Position numbers and translations under genes: made by a program
Source: Treponema sp.
GTDB lineage: Bacteria > Spirochaetota > Spirochaetia > Treponematales > Treponemataceae
Assembly: GCA_017464425.1 (NCBI GenBank)
Contig: JAFUDX010000029.1
Coordinates: 1-56,797, forward strand
Reading direction: 5' to 3'
Length of the DNA: 56,797 nucleotides
Notes under the pieces: model-generated
Told to the model about the DNA's origin: nothing
The model's input: only the letters and a program-made list of their open reading frames with translations
The model's database searches: none
In this document: positions 15,292 to 22,467 of the stretch, piece by piece
Numbering within the stretch: position 1 is the first letter of the stretch
Layout: each line of letters opens with the position of its first letter

Positions 15292-15597
15292 TTACAGACC
15301 GGGAATGTTCAATCCGCCGAGCAGAGAGCCAGATTTTTCCTTGATTTTTTCCTGCACTTTGTCCATTGCGGCATGATGCGCGGCGACAATCAAGTCCTGA
15401 AGCATCTGCACATCGCGCGGGTCAACAGCAATCGGGTCGAGCTTTACCGCCGTGACCTCAAATTTGCCGTTCAGCGTGACCTGCACGATATTCCCGCCCG
15501 AAGAGCCGGTCTCGGAAATCTGCGCCAGCTCTTCTTTCATCGTATTCATCGTTCCCTCAAGATTTTTGAGGTTCTTCACCATATCAAATGGATTCAT
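15292..15597 (-). CDS. ybaB: YbaB/EbfC nucleoid-associated protein
   Basis: The ATG at 15597 (MNPFDMVKNLKNL) with AAGGAG upstream gives the standard 101-residue protein; the frame stays open upstream without signals. Family features are the N-terminal amphipathic helix, VQVTLNGKFEVTAVKLDP and the C-terminal LGGLNIPGL. The dimer binds DNA with little specificity. In most genomes it lies directly behind dnaX; here a 1.6-kb island separates them. Confidence 0.92.
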   Translation of the reverse strand: MNPFDMVKNLKNLEGTMNTMKEELAQISETGSSGGNIVQVTLNGKFEVTAVKLDPIAVDPRDVQMLQDLIVAAHHAAMDKVQEKIKEKSGSLLGGLNIPGL

Positions 15598-15686
15598 GGT
15601 AGTCTCCTTTTTGGAAGAAAAAAGTTCAAGGAAAAAGAAACCTTCGTGAAGGTGTCGTTTTCCTTGTGTTTTATTTAATTTTAAAC

Positions 15687-16028
15687 TCAATCATCGTCTT
15701 CCGAAGATTCATCGTTCGCATAAAGCAATACTCCTGTTTTGTAAACTTCGTTTTCTACGGTTGGCTCATTGTGGCGTTCTTCAAAAGTGCTGTGATGCCC
15801 CACCAAAATATCGACAGGAATTTTTCTTCCAATTTTACAGATGGATAGATACGCATTTGCGGCAATATCGAGTTCATTTCCTGCGTTATCGTCAACAATC
15901 AGATAAAAATCATAATCGCTTCCCTCTCGGAAAGTATCGTTCGCATAAGAACCAAAGAGATATATTTTAAGCGGATTGACAGCCTCGACAAATTTTTCCG
16001 TAATTTGCCGCACCTCACGAGTAATCAT
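15687..16028 (-). CDS. MNT-type nucleotidyltransferase-domain protein
   Basis: 113 residues from ATG 16028 (MITREVRQITEK) with GAGGAA upstream. The nucleotidyltransferase signature is intact: LFGSYANDTFREGSDYDFYLIVDD (G-S and D-x-D). Such small MNT domains often pair with HEPN toxins as antitoxins that AMPylate the partner; no HEPN gene is present here, so the role is open. The last residues, DESSEDDD, and 26 bp of DNA (15689-15714) are identical to the end of dnaX (17263-17288). This gene is the left end of an island inserted between ybaB and dnaX. Confidence 0.75.
   Translation of the reverse strand: MITREVRQITEKFVEAVNPLKIYLFGSYANDTFREGSDYDFYLIVDDNAGNELDIAANAYLSICKIGRKIPVDILVGHHSTFEERHNEPTVENEVYKTGVLLYANDESSEDDD
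15689..15714. repeat. 26-bp direct repeat, left copy (dnaX 3'-end duplication)
   Basis: Identical to 17263-17288. It encodes DESSEDDD in the same frame at the ends of both the nucleotidyltransferase and DnaX. The two copies bound the 1.57-kb island. Confidence 0.8.
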
Positions 16029-16142
16029 GATTTCTTCCTCTTCAAAAATCTTACCACGAATCCACGAAAAAATATATAGGTATGGCAAAATAAAAAAAAA
16101 CGGCTCGCCAAAAACGAGCCGTGAAAATCAAAATCAAAAAAC

Positions 16143-16799
16143 TTAATTTCCGAACGAAAGGCTTACGCCGATTGACGGTGCGAAAGTCCAGCCGTTGAGC
16201 GGATAACTGTCATCCGTTTCCGTTTTTTCATAACCGCTAACAGATTGTGCTGGAGTGTAGCTTTTATTTTTAACTTCAATACTTCCGACTGTGTAATACA
16301 AACCAAGATTCGTGAAAATTCCGAGGACTTTTGTCAGACGAAAAACTCCCGTAACATCCACGCCCATTCTGACAGCGAATAAATCCTGCTCATATTTATC
16401 TTCTTTATCTTCTACACCATTATCAGAATCCTCATCGGTGTTCATATTAAAACCGAATCCAAAAATTGGCATAAGCGTAAGCGTCATCTTCTCATTCCGT
16501 GCAAGTGCTTTGCCCAGCCCAAATGAGACCCAGCCACCGCCGCCACCGCCATCTCTGTTGAAGAGCTTGTCTCCGTGAACAGCACCGCCTTCTACATCCC
16601 ATTTGAGTGCAAGATTTTTGTCCGTAATTTTTAGTGCAGTCAGACCAAAATTCGTTTCGCTGACATCAGAACTGTTGCCATCCCACACAAAGTTTGAAAA
16701 ATCATGTCCAAGGTGAAATGCCAAATTCATCTCCGCAAATGCCGAAGAGCCGACCGCCATCAGTGCCAAAACTGAAATAATTGTAAGAATTTTTTTCAT
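16143..16799 (-). CDS. Outer-membrane beta-barrel-like protein
   Basis: 218 residues from ATG 16799 (AGGAG 6 nt upstream). A signal peptide (MKKILTIISVLALMAVG, cleavage after SSAFA) is followed by alternating amphipathic strands and ends SIGVSLSFGN, close to a barrel's closing strand. A run of six glycines (about residues 68-73) sits in a probable loop. Treponemes encode many such small barrels; no substrate can be assigned. It is driven by a near-perfect promoter (16868-16896) flanked by two operator-like palindromes and is divergent from the XRE regulator at 16890. Confidence 0.65.
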   Translation of the reverse strand: MKKILTIISVLALMAVGSSAFAEMNLAFHLGHDFSNFVWDGNSSDVSETNFGLTALKITDKNLALKWDVEGGAVHGDKLFNRDGGGGGGWVSFGLGKALARNEKMTLTLMPIFGFGFNMNTDEDSDNGVEDKEDKYEQDLFAVRMGVDVTGVFRLTKVLGIFTNLGLYYTVGSIEVKNKSYTPAQSVSGYEKTETDDSYPLNGWTFAPSIGVSLSFGN

Positions 16800-16855
16800 A
16801 CATTCTCCTGAAAAATAAAATTTAAAACCATTTTTCTCCAATAGCGAAAACAGTT

Positions 16856-16912
16856 TTTCTAATAGAAAGTATACTTTTTCTTTAAGGGTATGTCAAATTT
16901 TTCTATTAGAAA
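16856..16912 (-). promoter_or_regulatory. Outer-membrane protein promoter between two palindromic operators
   Basis: Minus-strand promoter TTGACA (16891-16896), 17-bp spacer, TATACT (16868-16873). TTTCTAATAGAAA (16856-16868) lies at its -10/start side and TTTCTATTAGAAA (16900-16912) upstream of its -35, with centres 44 bp apart; a degenerate third copy is at 16831-16850. The -10 region AGTATACT is itself symmetrical. The adjacent XRE protein is the obvious candidate binder. Confidence 0.65.
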
Positions 16913-17246
16913 ATATCATTGTAGAATGACTTCGGATGAACTTCGCGCAGTGGTTGGTGGAAATATCAAAACATATAGAGTGATGAATAATCTTTCGCAG
17001 ATGGCTTTGGCAGAAAAGGCAAATTTATCGGTCGGATACCTTCATTTTTTGGAGACTGGTGAAAAATGGGGAACGCCCGAAACAATCGTCAAACTTGCGA
17101 AGTCGCTGAATGTGAAGCCGTTCCAGTTTTTTATGCACGATGAGGCAAAATCCGATTCCATTTCTTCCGATTTGATTCTGCTTTCAAACGCGCTCAAACA
17201 AAATATCGACGAAACGATTTCTGACTTATTAAAAAAATACAATTAA
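16890..17246 (+). CDS. XRE-family transcriptional regulator
   Basis: 118 residues. A Cro/CI helix-turn-helix occupies about residues 24-78 (NNLSQMALAEKANLSVGYL is the HTH), followed by a helical tail. The start is uncertain: ATG 16890 places an operator inside the gene, while ATG 16926 (MTSDELRAVV) would leave both operators upstream and fits better as a regulator start, though neither has a strong Shine-Dalgarno. It is divergent from the outer-membrane protein gene and probably represses it and itself. It forms the right end of the island in the dnaX-ybaB operon. Confidence 0.75.
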   Translation: MSNFSIRKYHCRMTSDELRAVVGGNIKTYRVMNNLSQMALAEKANLSVGYLHFLETGEKWGTPETIVKLAKSLNVKPFQFFMHDEAKSDSISSDLILLSNALKQNIDETISDLLKKYN

Positions 17247-17260
17247 GCGTTTTTTAGAAA

Positions 17261-19216
17261 TTAATCATCGTCTTCCGAAGATTCATCGCTCGCTTCGCTC
17301 GTGTGTGCACTTTGTTCGCTTGCCCGCTGAGCGTTTTCGGCGGCGATTTCTTGCTCTGTCTTTTTTGAGTGACCGACAATCTGACCTTTGAACACATCGC
17401 AGAGCAATTTCACTTGCACGGGCGCGGTCTGCTCGACGGGCGTTGTCGTTATTTGCTTGAGCGTGACTTCAAATTGAAGCGGCTCGTTGTACAATTCCGA
17501 GAGAAACTGCGAAATCTTCTGCTTGTGAGAATCAAGCTGCATTTTCAAAAAACTCGACGAGACCTGCGTGGTGACGGTATTTCCCGTTTTGACCCATGCG
17601 CCTGTCTGATACAAGGAGCTTGCGAGCATGGGGTCGCGCATAGAAAGCTCTTTGATTGCAAGGCTTCTGAAATCTGAGTCGCTTTGATTCTGGGGCAGTG
17701 CCGCTGTTTGGTGAGGCGGCACAGCTCCGCCGTAGCTAAAAGATGGCTGACTTCCTGCGTCTTCGGGCGTGGGGTCAGGCGGCGCAAAATCCTCGGTCAT
17801 AGTGCCCATGTCGGGTGGCACGCTTGGCGTAAATTGCGGTGCGGGATTCTGCGGCGGTGGCGCAAAAATATTGCGTGGCGCGGAATTTGGTGCGCTTTGA
17901 GCTGGCTCGCTTCCCGGCATTTGCGTAATCGTTCGATTCAAATACGGATTCGCTGATTGCGGCGCACTTGCTTGCGGATTCTGCGGAATTTGGGCAGTCT
18001 GTGTGACAGTTGTTCGATTTTGCTGAATTTGTTGCATTTGCGGTGCGTTCTGTGCGGGTGCGGAGTGGCTTTCCTGCATCAACAGATTTTTTGCCTCGTC
18101 AATCGCCTTTTTGACTTCGCTCGGAGAAACATACTGGCTGAGCCAGCTGAGCCGAGAAAATGCAAGTTCAAGTTCGTATCGCGGAGAAAGTGAATAGCGG
18201 ATGTCGCGGTAAAGCTGCAAGAGAATCGAAAGTGCTCGTTCAAGCTGAATCGGATTCCAAGCCTGCAACACGATTTGCGAATATCGCTCGCGAGACTGAC
18301 CGAGCAGGGCTTCCTTTGTGATTCCCGCACGAATTAATAGAAGAGAACGCAAATAATCCGTGCAGTTTACGATGAATTGCTCGATTGAAACGCCGTTCTG
18401 CAAAAATTCGTCGATTTTTAAAAGCGCGTCCTGCGTTTTGTTCTGCGCGGCATCCTCAAAAATCGCGTTCAGGCGGTCAACACCCACAAGACCGAGTTTG
18501 TCGCGGATTTTATCGTAAGTGATATGGTCGCCACTGAATGCGGCAACTTGGTCAAAAAGCGTGTAGGCATCGCGAACCGAGCCAGTGGATTCCCGCGCGA
18601 CCCAGTACAAAGCCTCATCGTCTGCCTGAATGTTGATTTCAGTGGCGGCTTCGGCGAGCAATTGCTTTACGCGCTCAATCGGCACGAGTCGGAAATTGAA
18701 TTGCTGACAGCGAGACTTAATCGTGGCGGGAACTTTCTGCAATTCCGTGGTCGCGAAGATAAAAATGCAGTATGGCGGCGGCTCTTCGATTGTTTTGAGC
18801 AGCGCGTTGAACGCCGAGGTCGAAAGCATGTGAACCTCGTCGATGATGTAAATCTTGTAGCGGCTGCTCTGCGGCGGAAAAAGCACTTCGTCCTTAATCT
18901 GTCGCACATCGTTTACGCTCGTATTTGAAGCACCGTCGATTTCAATGACATCAGTGCTCGCGCCTTTAGTGATTTCCAAACATTGCTGGCACTTTCCGCA
19001 CGGAGTTGCCGTTGGACCGTTCGCGCAGTTCAAAGCCTTTGCCAAAATGCGGGCGGTTGAGGTCTTTCCGCAGCCACGCGGGCCTGAAAAAAGATAGGCA
19101 TGAGCAATTTTCTGTGATTGAATCGCGTTTTTGAGCGTTTCGGCAACAAATTCCTGACCAGCCAAAGCCTCAAAAGCCTGAGGTCGGCGACGGGTCGCAG
19201 TTACTTCATAAGACAT
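17261..19216 (-). CDS. dnaX: DNA polymerase III subunits gamma/tau
   Basis: 651 residues. The clamp-loader ATPase has Walker A GPRGCGKTS (residues 45-53), the zinc module C64/C73/C76/C79, and Walker B IIDEVHML; the middle is Pro/Gln-rich (about 380-510) and a tau-like C-terminal domain follows. The product loads the sliding clamp and couples polymerases at the fork. No Shine-Dalgarno is present. Instead TTGAGT, 17 bp, TAAAAT ends exactly 6 nt before ATG, so the mRNA is probably leaderless. The last 26 bp of the gene are duplicated at 15689-15714. I did not find a convincing internal frameshift site. Confidence 0.93.
   Translation of the reverse strand: MSYEVTATRRRPQAFEALAGQEFVAETLKNAIQSQKIAHAYLFSGPRGCGKTSTARILAKALNCANGPTATPCGKCQQCLEITKGASTDVIEIDGASNTSVNDVRQIKDEVLFPPQSSRYKIYIIDEVHMLSTSAFNALLKTIEEPPPYCIFIFATTELQKVPATIKSRCQQFNFRLVPIERVKQLLAEAATEINIQADDEALYWVARESTGSVRDAYTLFDQVAAFSGDHITYDKIRDKLGLVGVDRLNAIFEDAAQNKTQDALLKIDEFLQNGVSIEQFIVNCTDYLRSLLLIRAGITKEALLGQSRERYSQIVLQAWNPIQLERALSILLQLYRDIRYSLSPRYELELAFSRLSWLSQYVSPSEVKKAIDEAKNLLMQESHSAPAQNAPQMQQIQQNRTTVTQTAQIPQNPQASAPQSANPYLNRTITQMPGSEPAQSAPNSAPRNIFAPPPQNPAPQFTPSVPPDMGTMTEDFAPPDPTPEDAGSQPSFSYGGAVPPHQTAALPQNQSDSDFRSLAIKELSMRDPMLASSLYQTGAWVKTGNTVTTQVSSSFLKMQLDSHKQKISQFLSELYNEPLQFEVTLKQITTTPVEQTAPVQVKLLCDVFKGQIVGHSKKTEQEIAAENAQRASEQSAHTSEASDESSEDDD
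17263..17288. repeat. 26-bp direct repeat, right copy
   Basis: The 3' end of dnaX, identical to 15689-15714; one mismatch follows, then four further identical bases. Confidence 0.8.
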
Positions 19217-19251
19217 AAAATCATTTTAGTGGAAAAAACGGCTTTACTCAA
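19217..19251 (-). promoter_or_regulatory. Leaderless-type promoter of dnaX
   Basis: On the minus strand TTGAGT, 17-bp spacer, TAAAAT, then six bases (gatttt) and the ATG. Expected transcription start is the A of ATG or within a base of it. Confidence 0.6.
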
Positions 19252-19256
19252 TGAGT

Positions 19257-20021
19257 TTACAACCGCACTGGCACACCTAGCCCTGCTAAATCGCGCTTGA
19301 TTCCGTCAACGGTGTAGCCCATTGAGTGAACCATGCTCGCAATCAAGGCAGCATCGGCTTTTCCGCTTGTGAGGACATCTGCCAAATGCTGGGGAGTTCC
19401 GCCGCCGCCCGAAGCAATCACGGGAACGCTTACATTTTCGGCAATCATGCGCGTGACGGTGAGTTCGTAGCCCTGCCGAACGCCGTCCGCATCGATTGAA
19501 TTCAAGACGATTTCACCCGCGCCGAGCGAGACGGCTTTTTTTGCCCATTCAAGTGCGTCAAGGTCGGTTTTGACACGCCCGCCGTTGATGTACACGCGGT
19601 AGCCAGAGGGCATTTCGCTGTCTTTTGCGGCATCCATTCCCAAAACGATGCACTGGTTTCCGAAAATCCGCGCGCCCTCACAAATCAAGTCAGGATTTTT
19701 GACCGCCTGTGAGTTGAGGCTGATTTTTTCAGCCCCCGCAAGAATCGTGGAGCGAATGTCTTCGATTGAGCCGATTCCGCCACCCACGCAGAACGGGATA
19801 AACACTTGCTCTGCCACGCGCGAAATCAGGTCGAGAATCGGACCGCGCCCACGAGCGCTTGCCATAATGTCGTAAAAAACAAGCTCGTCAACGCCCTGCT
19901 CGTAATATTTTTTTGCCATCTCAACTGGGTCGCCGATGTCGATATTGTTCTGAAATTTCACGCCCTTCGTCGTGCGCCCATCCTTCACATCAAGACAGAC
20001 GATAATTCGCTTTTTTAACAT
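19257..20021 (-). CDS. hisF: Imidazole glycerol phosphate synthase, cyclase subunit
   Basis: 254 residues, GAGGAAAAATT before ATG. The (beta/alpha)8 barrel shows [17 protein letters not shown] with catalytic Asp near residue 11, [10 protein letters not shown], and [10 protein letters not shown]; the second catalytic Asp is in [14 protein letters not shown]. HisF uses ammonia delivered by HisH to form IGP and AICAR in histidine synthesis. It lies 129 nt after hisH; the gap carries CACAGATT repeats. Confidence 0.95.
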   Translation of the reverse strand: MLKKRIIVCLDVKDGRTTKGVKFQNNIDIGDPVEMAKKYYEQGVDELVFYDIMASARGRGPILDLISRVAEQVFIPFCVGGGIGSIEDIRSTILAGAEKISLNSQAVKNPDLICEGARIFGNQCIVLGMDAAKDSEMPSGYRVYINGGRVKTDLDALEWAKKAVSLGAGEIVLNSIDADGVRQGYELTVTRMIAENVSVPVIASGGGGTPQHLADVLTSGKADAALIASMVHSMGYTVDGIKRDLAGLGVPVRL

Positions 20022-20035
20022 AATTTTTCCTCAAT

Positions 20036-20163
20036 CTCTATCCACAGATATGCACAGATTTTCACAGATTATAAATTTGAAATATTGAAAATCATGAAAA
20101 TAAACTCGAAAGACTTTCTTATATGAAATATAAAATCTGTGTAATCTGTGTTAATCTGTGGAT
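20036..20163. repeat. CACAGATT repeat pair between hisH and hisF
   Basis: CCACAGATATGCACAGATTTTCACAGATT starts near 20042, and its inverse, AATCTGTGTAATCTGTGTTAATCTGTGG, ends near 20161. The same units occur in frame inside the activase gene (46511-46540, 47228-47249). No gene in this gap. A large hairpin could form. Confidence 0.6.
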
Positions 20164-20861
20164 TTAATATAGTTTTCCAAAATTTTCAGTCCTGCCCGTC
20201 CGCTCTTTTCGGGGTGGAACTGAAAGGCGCAGATAGCTCCGCTTGAAACACAGGCGGGAACACGGCAACCGTAATCTGCGTAGGCTTTGACGATGCTTTC
20301 ATCGCTCGGCTGAATGAGGTACGAATGCACGAAATAGAAATCTGATTTTTCGTCCACGCCCGAAAAGAGGGGCGAAGAGCCATTTACATACGAAAGATTG
20401 TTCCAGCCCATGTGAGGAACTTTGAGGGAAGCGGTGATTGAGCCTGTCGAAATCACCGAAGCGGCAGATTTAGTGGTTTCGCGTCCTTCGACAAGCTCAG
20501 GAACCACCTCAACCACCGAGTTTTCCTTCCACACATTCTCAAAATGGCGGATTGTACCTTTTAAAAGCCCCAAGCAATCGACATCGCCTTCTTCGGAATG
20601 CTCAAAAATAATCTGGCTTCCGAGACAGATTCCCACGAGTGGCTTTTCTGCCTTTGCCCAGTCGCGCAAAAATGTGTCAAAGCCCGTTTTTTTGAGCTGT
20701 TCCATCGCGTATTTTGCTTCGCCCACACCAGGGAAGATGAGTCTGTCACACTTTTCCAAATCAGCGGGATTTTTTGAAAGCACATAATCCGCCTTTAAAA
20801 AAGAAAGCGCGCGTTCCACGCTTTTTATATTCCCAGCGTTATAATCAACGATTCCTACCAT
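20151..20861 (-). CDS. hisH: Imidazole glycerol phosphate synthase, glutaminase subunit, with in-frame repeat insertion
   Basis: 236 residues from ATG 20861 (MVGIVDYNAGN). The class I amidotransferase triad is present: Cys in GICLGSQIIF, and His/Glu in FQFHPEKSG. Normal HisH is about 200 residues. The excess is a segment coded by about 20426-20520 (VPELVEGRETTKSAASVIST is its core) placed just before KVPHMGWNNL. This DNA contains CTTGTCGAAGG and TTCGACAGGCTCAA blocks typical of dispersed palindromic repeats. The insert appears tolerated as a loop. No Shine-Dalgarno: TTGAGA, 17 bp, TATATT ends 6 nt before ATG. Partner hisF follows. Confidence 0.9.
   Translation of the reverse strand: MVGIVDYNAGNIKSVERALSFLKADYVLSKNPADLEKCDRLIFPGVGEAKYAMEQLKKTGFDTFLRDWAKAEKPLVGICLGSQIIFEHSEEGDVDCLGLLKGTIRHFENVWKENSVVEVVPELVEGRETTKSAASVISTGSITASLKVPHMGWNNLSYVNGSSPLFSGVDEKSDFYFVHSYLIQPSDESIVKAYADYGCRVPACVSSGAICAFQFHPEKSGRAGLKILENYIKSTD
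20426..20520. repeat. Palindromic dispersed repeat inserted in hisH
   Basis: About 95 bp (a multiple of three within one base of these limits), including GGTGATT...AATCACC (20433-20457) and a CCTTCGACAAGCTCAGGAACC block (about 20485-20505). It splits the HisH sequence between strands that are adjacent in ordinary HisH proteins. Limits are estimates. Confidence 0.6.
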
Positions 20862-20896
20862 GCGGAAAATATAGCACAAAAACGATACATTCTCAA
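20862..20896 (-). promoter_or_regulatory. Leaderless-type promoter of hisH
   Basis: Minus strand: TTGAGA, 17-bp spacer, TATATT, six bases (ttccgc), ATG at 20861. No ribosome-binding site is possible in a leader that short. Confidence 0.6.
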
Positions 20897-20916
20897 TCTA
20901 TTCAAAATCAGATAAA

Positions 20917-21249
20917 TCACTTTGACAGCGTTTCAACCAATTGAACAATGGCCGTCTGTTCTTTTTGGGGAAGTTTTTCCAATTGAGTGATAAGCGAGCC
21001 ATATTTTTTGTATATTTTTGTTATTTCAGTGCTTTCAGGCACGGTTTCATCGGTAGGCAAATCAAGCAGATATTCGACCGAAACATTCAGTGCTTTTGCA
21101 ATTCGTATTGCAGTTTCCGCACTCGGAATACTATCCCGTTCAATCGCTTTGTGAATCGTCATTTCTTTTATATTAACGAGATAAGACAATTCTTTACGGC
21201 TTATTCCTTGAAAATCAAGTTCATAACTCACATTTGCCCAAAAACTCAT
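20917..21249 (-). CDS. XRE-family transcriptional regulator
   Basis: 110 residues with an N-terminal Cro/CI helix-turn-helix (ISRKELSYLVNIKEMTIHKA, then PSAETAIRIAKALNVSVEYL) and a helical C-terminal tail rich in Gln and Lys. It is divergent from the secreted protein gene at 21381. The 130-bp gap has repeated GTCTAA/TTAGAC sites, so it probably represses that gene and itself. No Shine-Dalgarno is evident before ATG 21249. Confidence 0.8.
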   Translation of the reverse strand: MSFWANVSYELDFQGISRKELSYLVNIKEMTIHKAIERDSIPSAETAIRIAKALNVSVEYLLDLPTDETVPESTEITKIYKKYGSLITQLEKLPQKEQTAIVQLVETLSK

Positions 21250-21283
21250 ATTTTAATGGTAAATACTTTTGTCGAATTTCTCT

Positions 21284-21355
21284 TGCCTTATTAGACTAAA
21301 ATCTATAAAATTAGACACAAGTCTAAACAGTATGTTTGGAAAGACTTCGGTCTAA
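21284..21355 (+). promoter_or_regulatory. Promoter with TTAGAC/GTCTAA operators
   Basis: A possible rightward promoter is TTGCCT (21284-21289), 16 bp, TAAAAT (21306-21311). TTAGACTA (21291-21298) lies in the spacer, the palindrome TTAGACacaaGTCTAA (21311-21326) follows the -10, and AGACttcgGTCT (21342-21353) lies in the leader. The repeated half-site suggests binding by the divergent XRE protein. Confidence 0.5.
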
Positions 21356-21380
21356 CTTTTTTACAAAAAGGAGTTTTTAA

Positions 21381-22283
21381 ATGAAAAAGTCTCTTACATT
21401 GGTGCTGGCACTTTTGTCAGCATGCGTTATCACTTCGCCTATTTTTGCAGGTCCGCTTGGCGGTCTGGGAAAATCACTGCTTGGCTCGGATGAAGCAAAG
21501 CCAGCCACAGGAACATTGCCGGCAGATGTCGAATTGTTGCCAGTCGTATGGAATCTTCTCTATTCTACTCCAGCCGAAGGTGATAAAACCATACGGCAAA
21601 TCAAAAAATTCGACAAACTTGATGTTATCAACAATGAGTATGAATTCACTCAAGTTTTGATTTACAAATTCGGATTAGGATTGCAAGGACAGGAATCAAA
21701 ATTAAAAATTACGGGGAATGGCAATTCTGTTACAGTTGAGACTTTGGATATGCGAACATACAATGTCGATAAAGAGGGCAAGAAAATCACATCAAAAAAC
21801 AGTGTGAAAACGAGCGAACAAAATCCAAAATCAAGCTGGAGTAAAAATTCTGCGAATATTGTAAAAGAACTTGAAGAACGAGCAAATGCTCTTAAAAAAG
21901 GCGGATATGACGAATGGCTTGAAAAAGCAACATACAATCTCACCGTTTATACCGCAGTCGGTCGCTTTTCTGCAAATCGCTTGAAAGCAAAAAAGTGGTA
22001 TGGTGAGCATCCTATTGAAGGCAAGAAAGTTGAAAAAGTGCCGTTCTATGTCTCGAATATCGATGAAAGCAAAAAAGCGGGCTATGCGTATATGCTCGGT
22101 GGAATGTCTGTTCTAAACAAAGCGGAAGACACTCCGCTCGTAACTGTTTATAGCAATAATGACGCATATATTGATTTAAAAGATGACCAATTCATCGAAA
22201 TTTCAGGCACGGTTGAAAAAGTAAATTTTTCCAACGATTATGACAAAGACTACAAAGTAACATCTATCGTCATTACTGAATAA
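21381..22283 (+). CDS. Secreted hypothetical protein
   Basis: 300 residues, AAGGAG upstream. Signal peptide MKKSLTLVLALLSACVITS with cleavage after IFA (about residue 23), then a Gly-rich stretch (GPLGGLGKSLLG) and a mixed charged domain. The C-terminal ISGTVEKVNFSNDY segment resembles a small beta-barrel (OB-like) end. No lipobox. Function unknown; regulated by the neighbouring XRE gene if the shared operators are real. Confidence 0.6.
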   Translation: MKKSLTLVLALLSACVITSPIFAGPLGGLGKSLLGSDEAKPATGTLPADVELLPVVWNLLYSTPAEGDKTIRQIKKFDKLDVINNEYEFTQVLIYKFGLGLQGQESKLKITGNGNSVTVETLDMRTYNVDKEGKKITSKNSVKTSEQNPKSSWSKNSANIVKELEERANALKKGGYDEWLEKATYNLTVYTAVGRFSANRLKAKKWYGEHPIEGKKVEKVPFYVSNIDESKKAGYAYMLGGMSVLNKAEDTPLVTVYSNNDAYIDLKDDQFIEISGTVEKVNFSNDYDKDYKVTSIVITE

Positions 22284-22306
22284 ATCGCTTTGAACTTGAT
22301 TAACCG

Positions 22307-22350
22307 GGTGGAGAATTTAAAAATCCACCTGTTTCACCTTTCACTTTTCT
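22307..22350 (+). terminator. Probable terminator
   Basis: GGTGGA (22307-22312) pairs with TCCACC (22324-22329), followed by a pyrimidine-rich run ending TTTTTTT. It ends the secreted-protein gene. Confidence 0.45.
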
Positions 22351-22400
22351 TTTTTTGTGCCGATACTAGAGAGTGTTGAGGAATTGAATTTTCTCATCAT

Positions 22401-22430
22401 TTGACACAGTTTCTTATAATATGCTATATT
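22401..22430 (+). promoter_or_regulatory. Promoter of the M23 peptidase cluster
   Basis: TTGACA (22401-22406), 18-bp spacer, TATATT (22425-22430), about 38 nt before the TTG start at 22468. Confidence 0.55.
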
Positions 22431-22467
22431 TGTAAGGATTATCGAGAAAACTATCGTGGGGTAAATT

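Noticed and set aside
15687..16028. Nucleotidyltransferase as the antitoxin of a HEPN-MNT pair
   Set aside because: No HEPN-domain gene is adjacent on either side, so the toxin-antitoxin call is not supported.
16590..16625. Run of six glycines in the outer-membrane protein as a homopolymer tract
   Set aside because: The glycines are coded by mixed GGC/GGT codons, so there is no homopolymer to slip.
20036..20163. Repetitive CACAGATT region as a CRISPR array or tRNA
   Set aside because: The units are 8-10 bp without unique spacers of regular length, and no cloverleaf can be drawn. No CRISPR array or tRNA was seen anywhere in the window.
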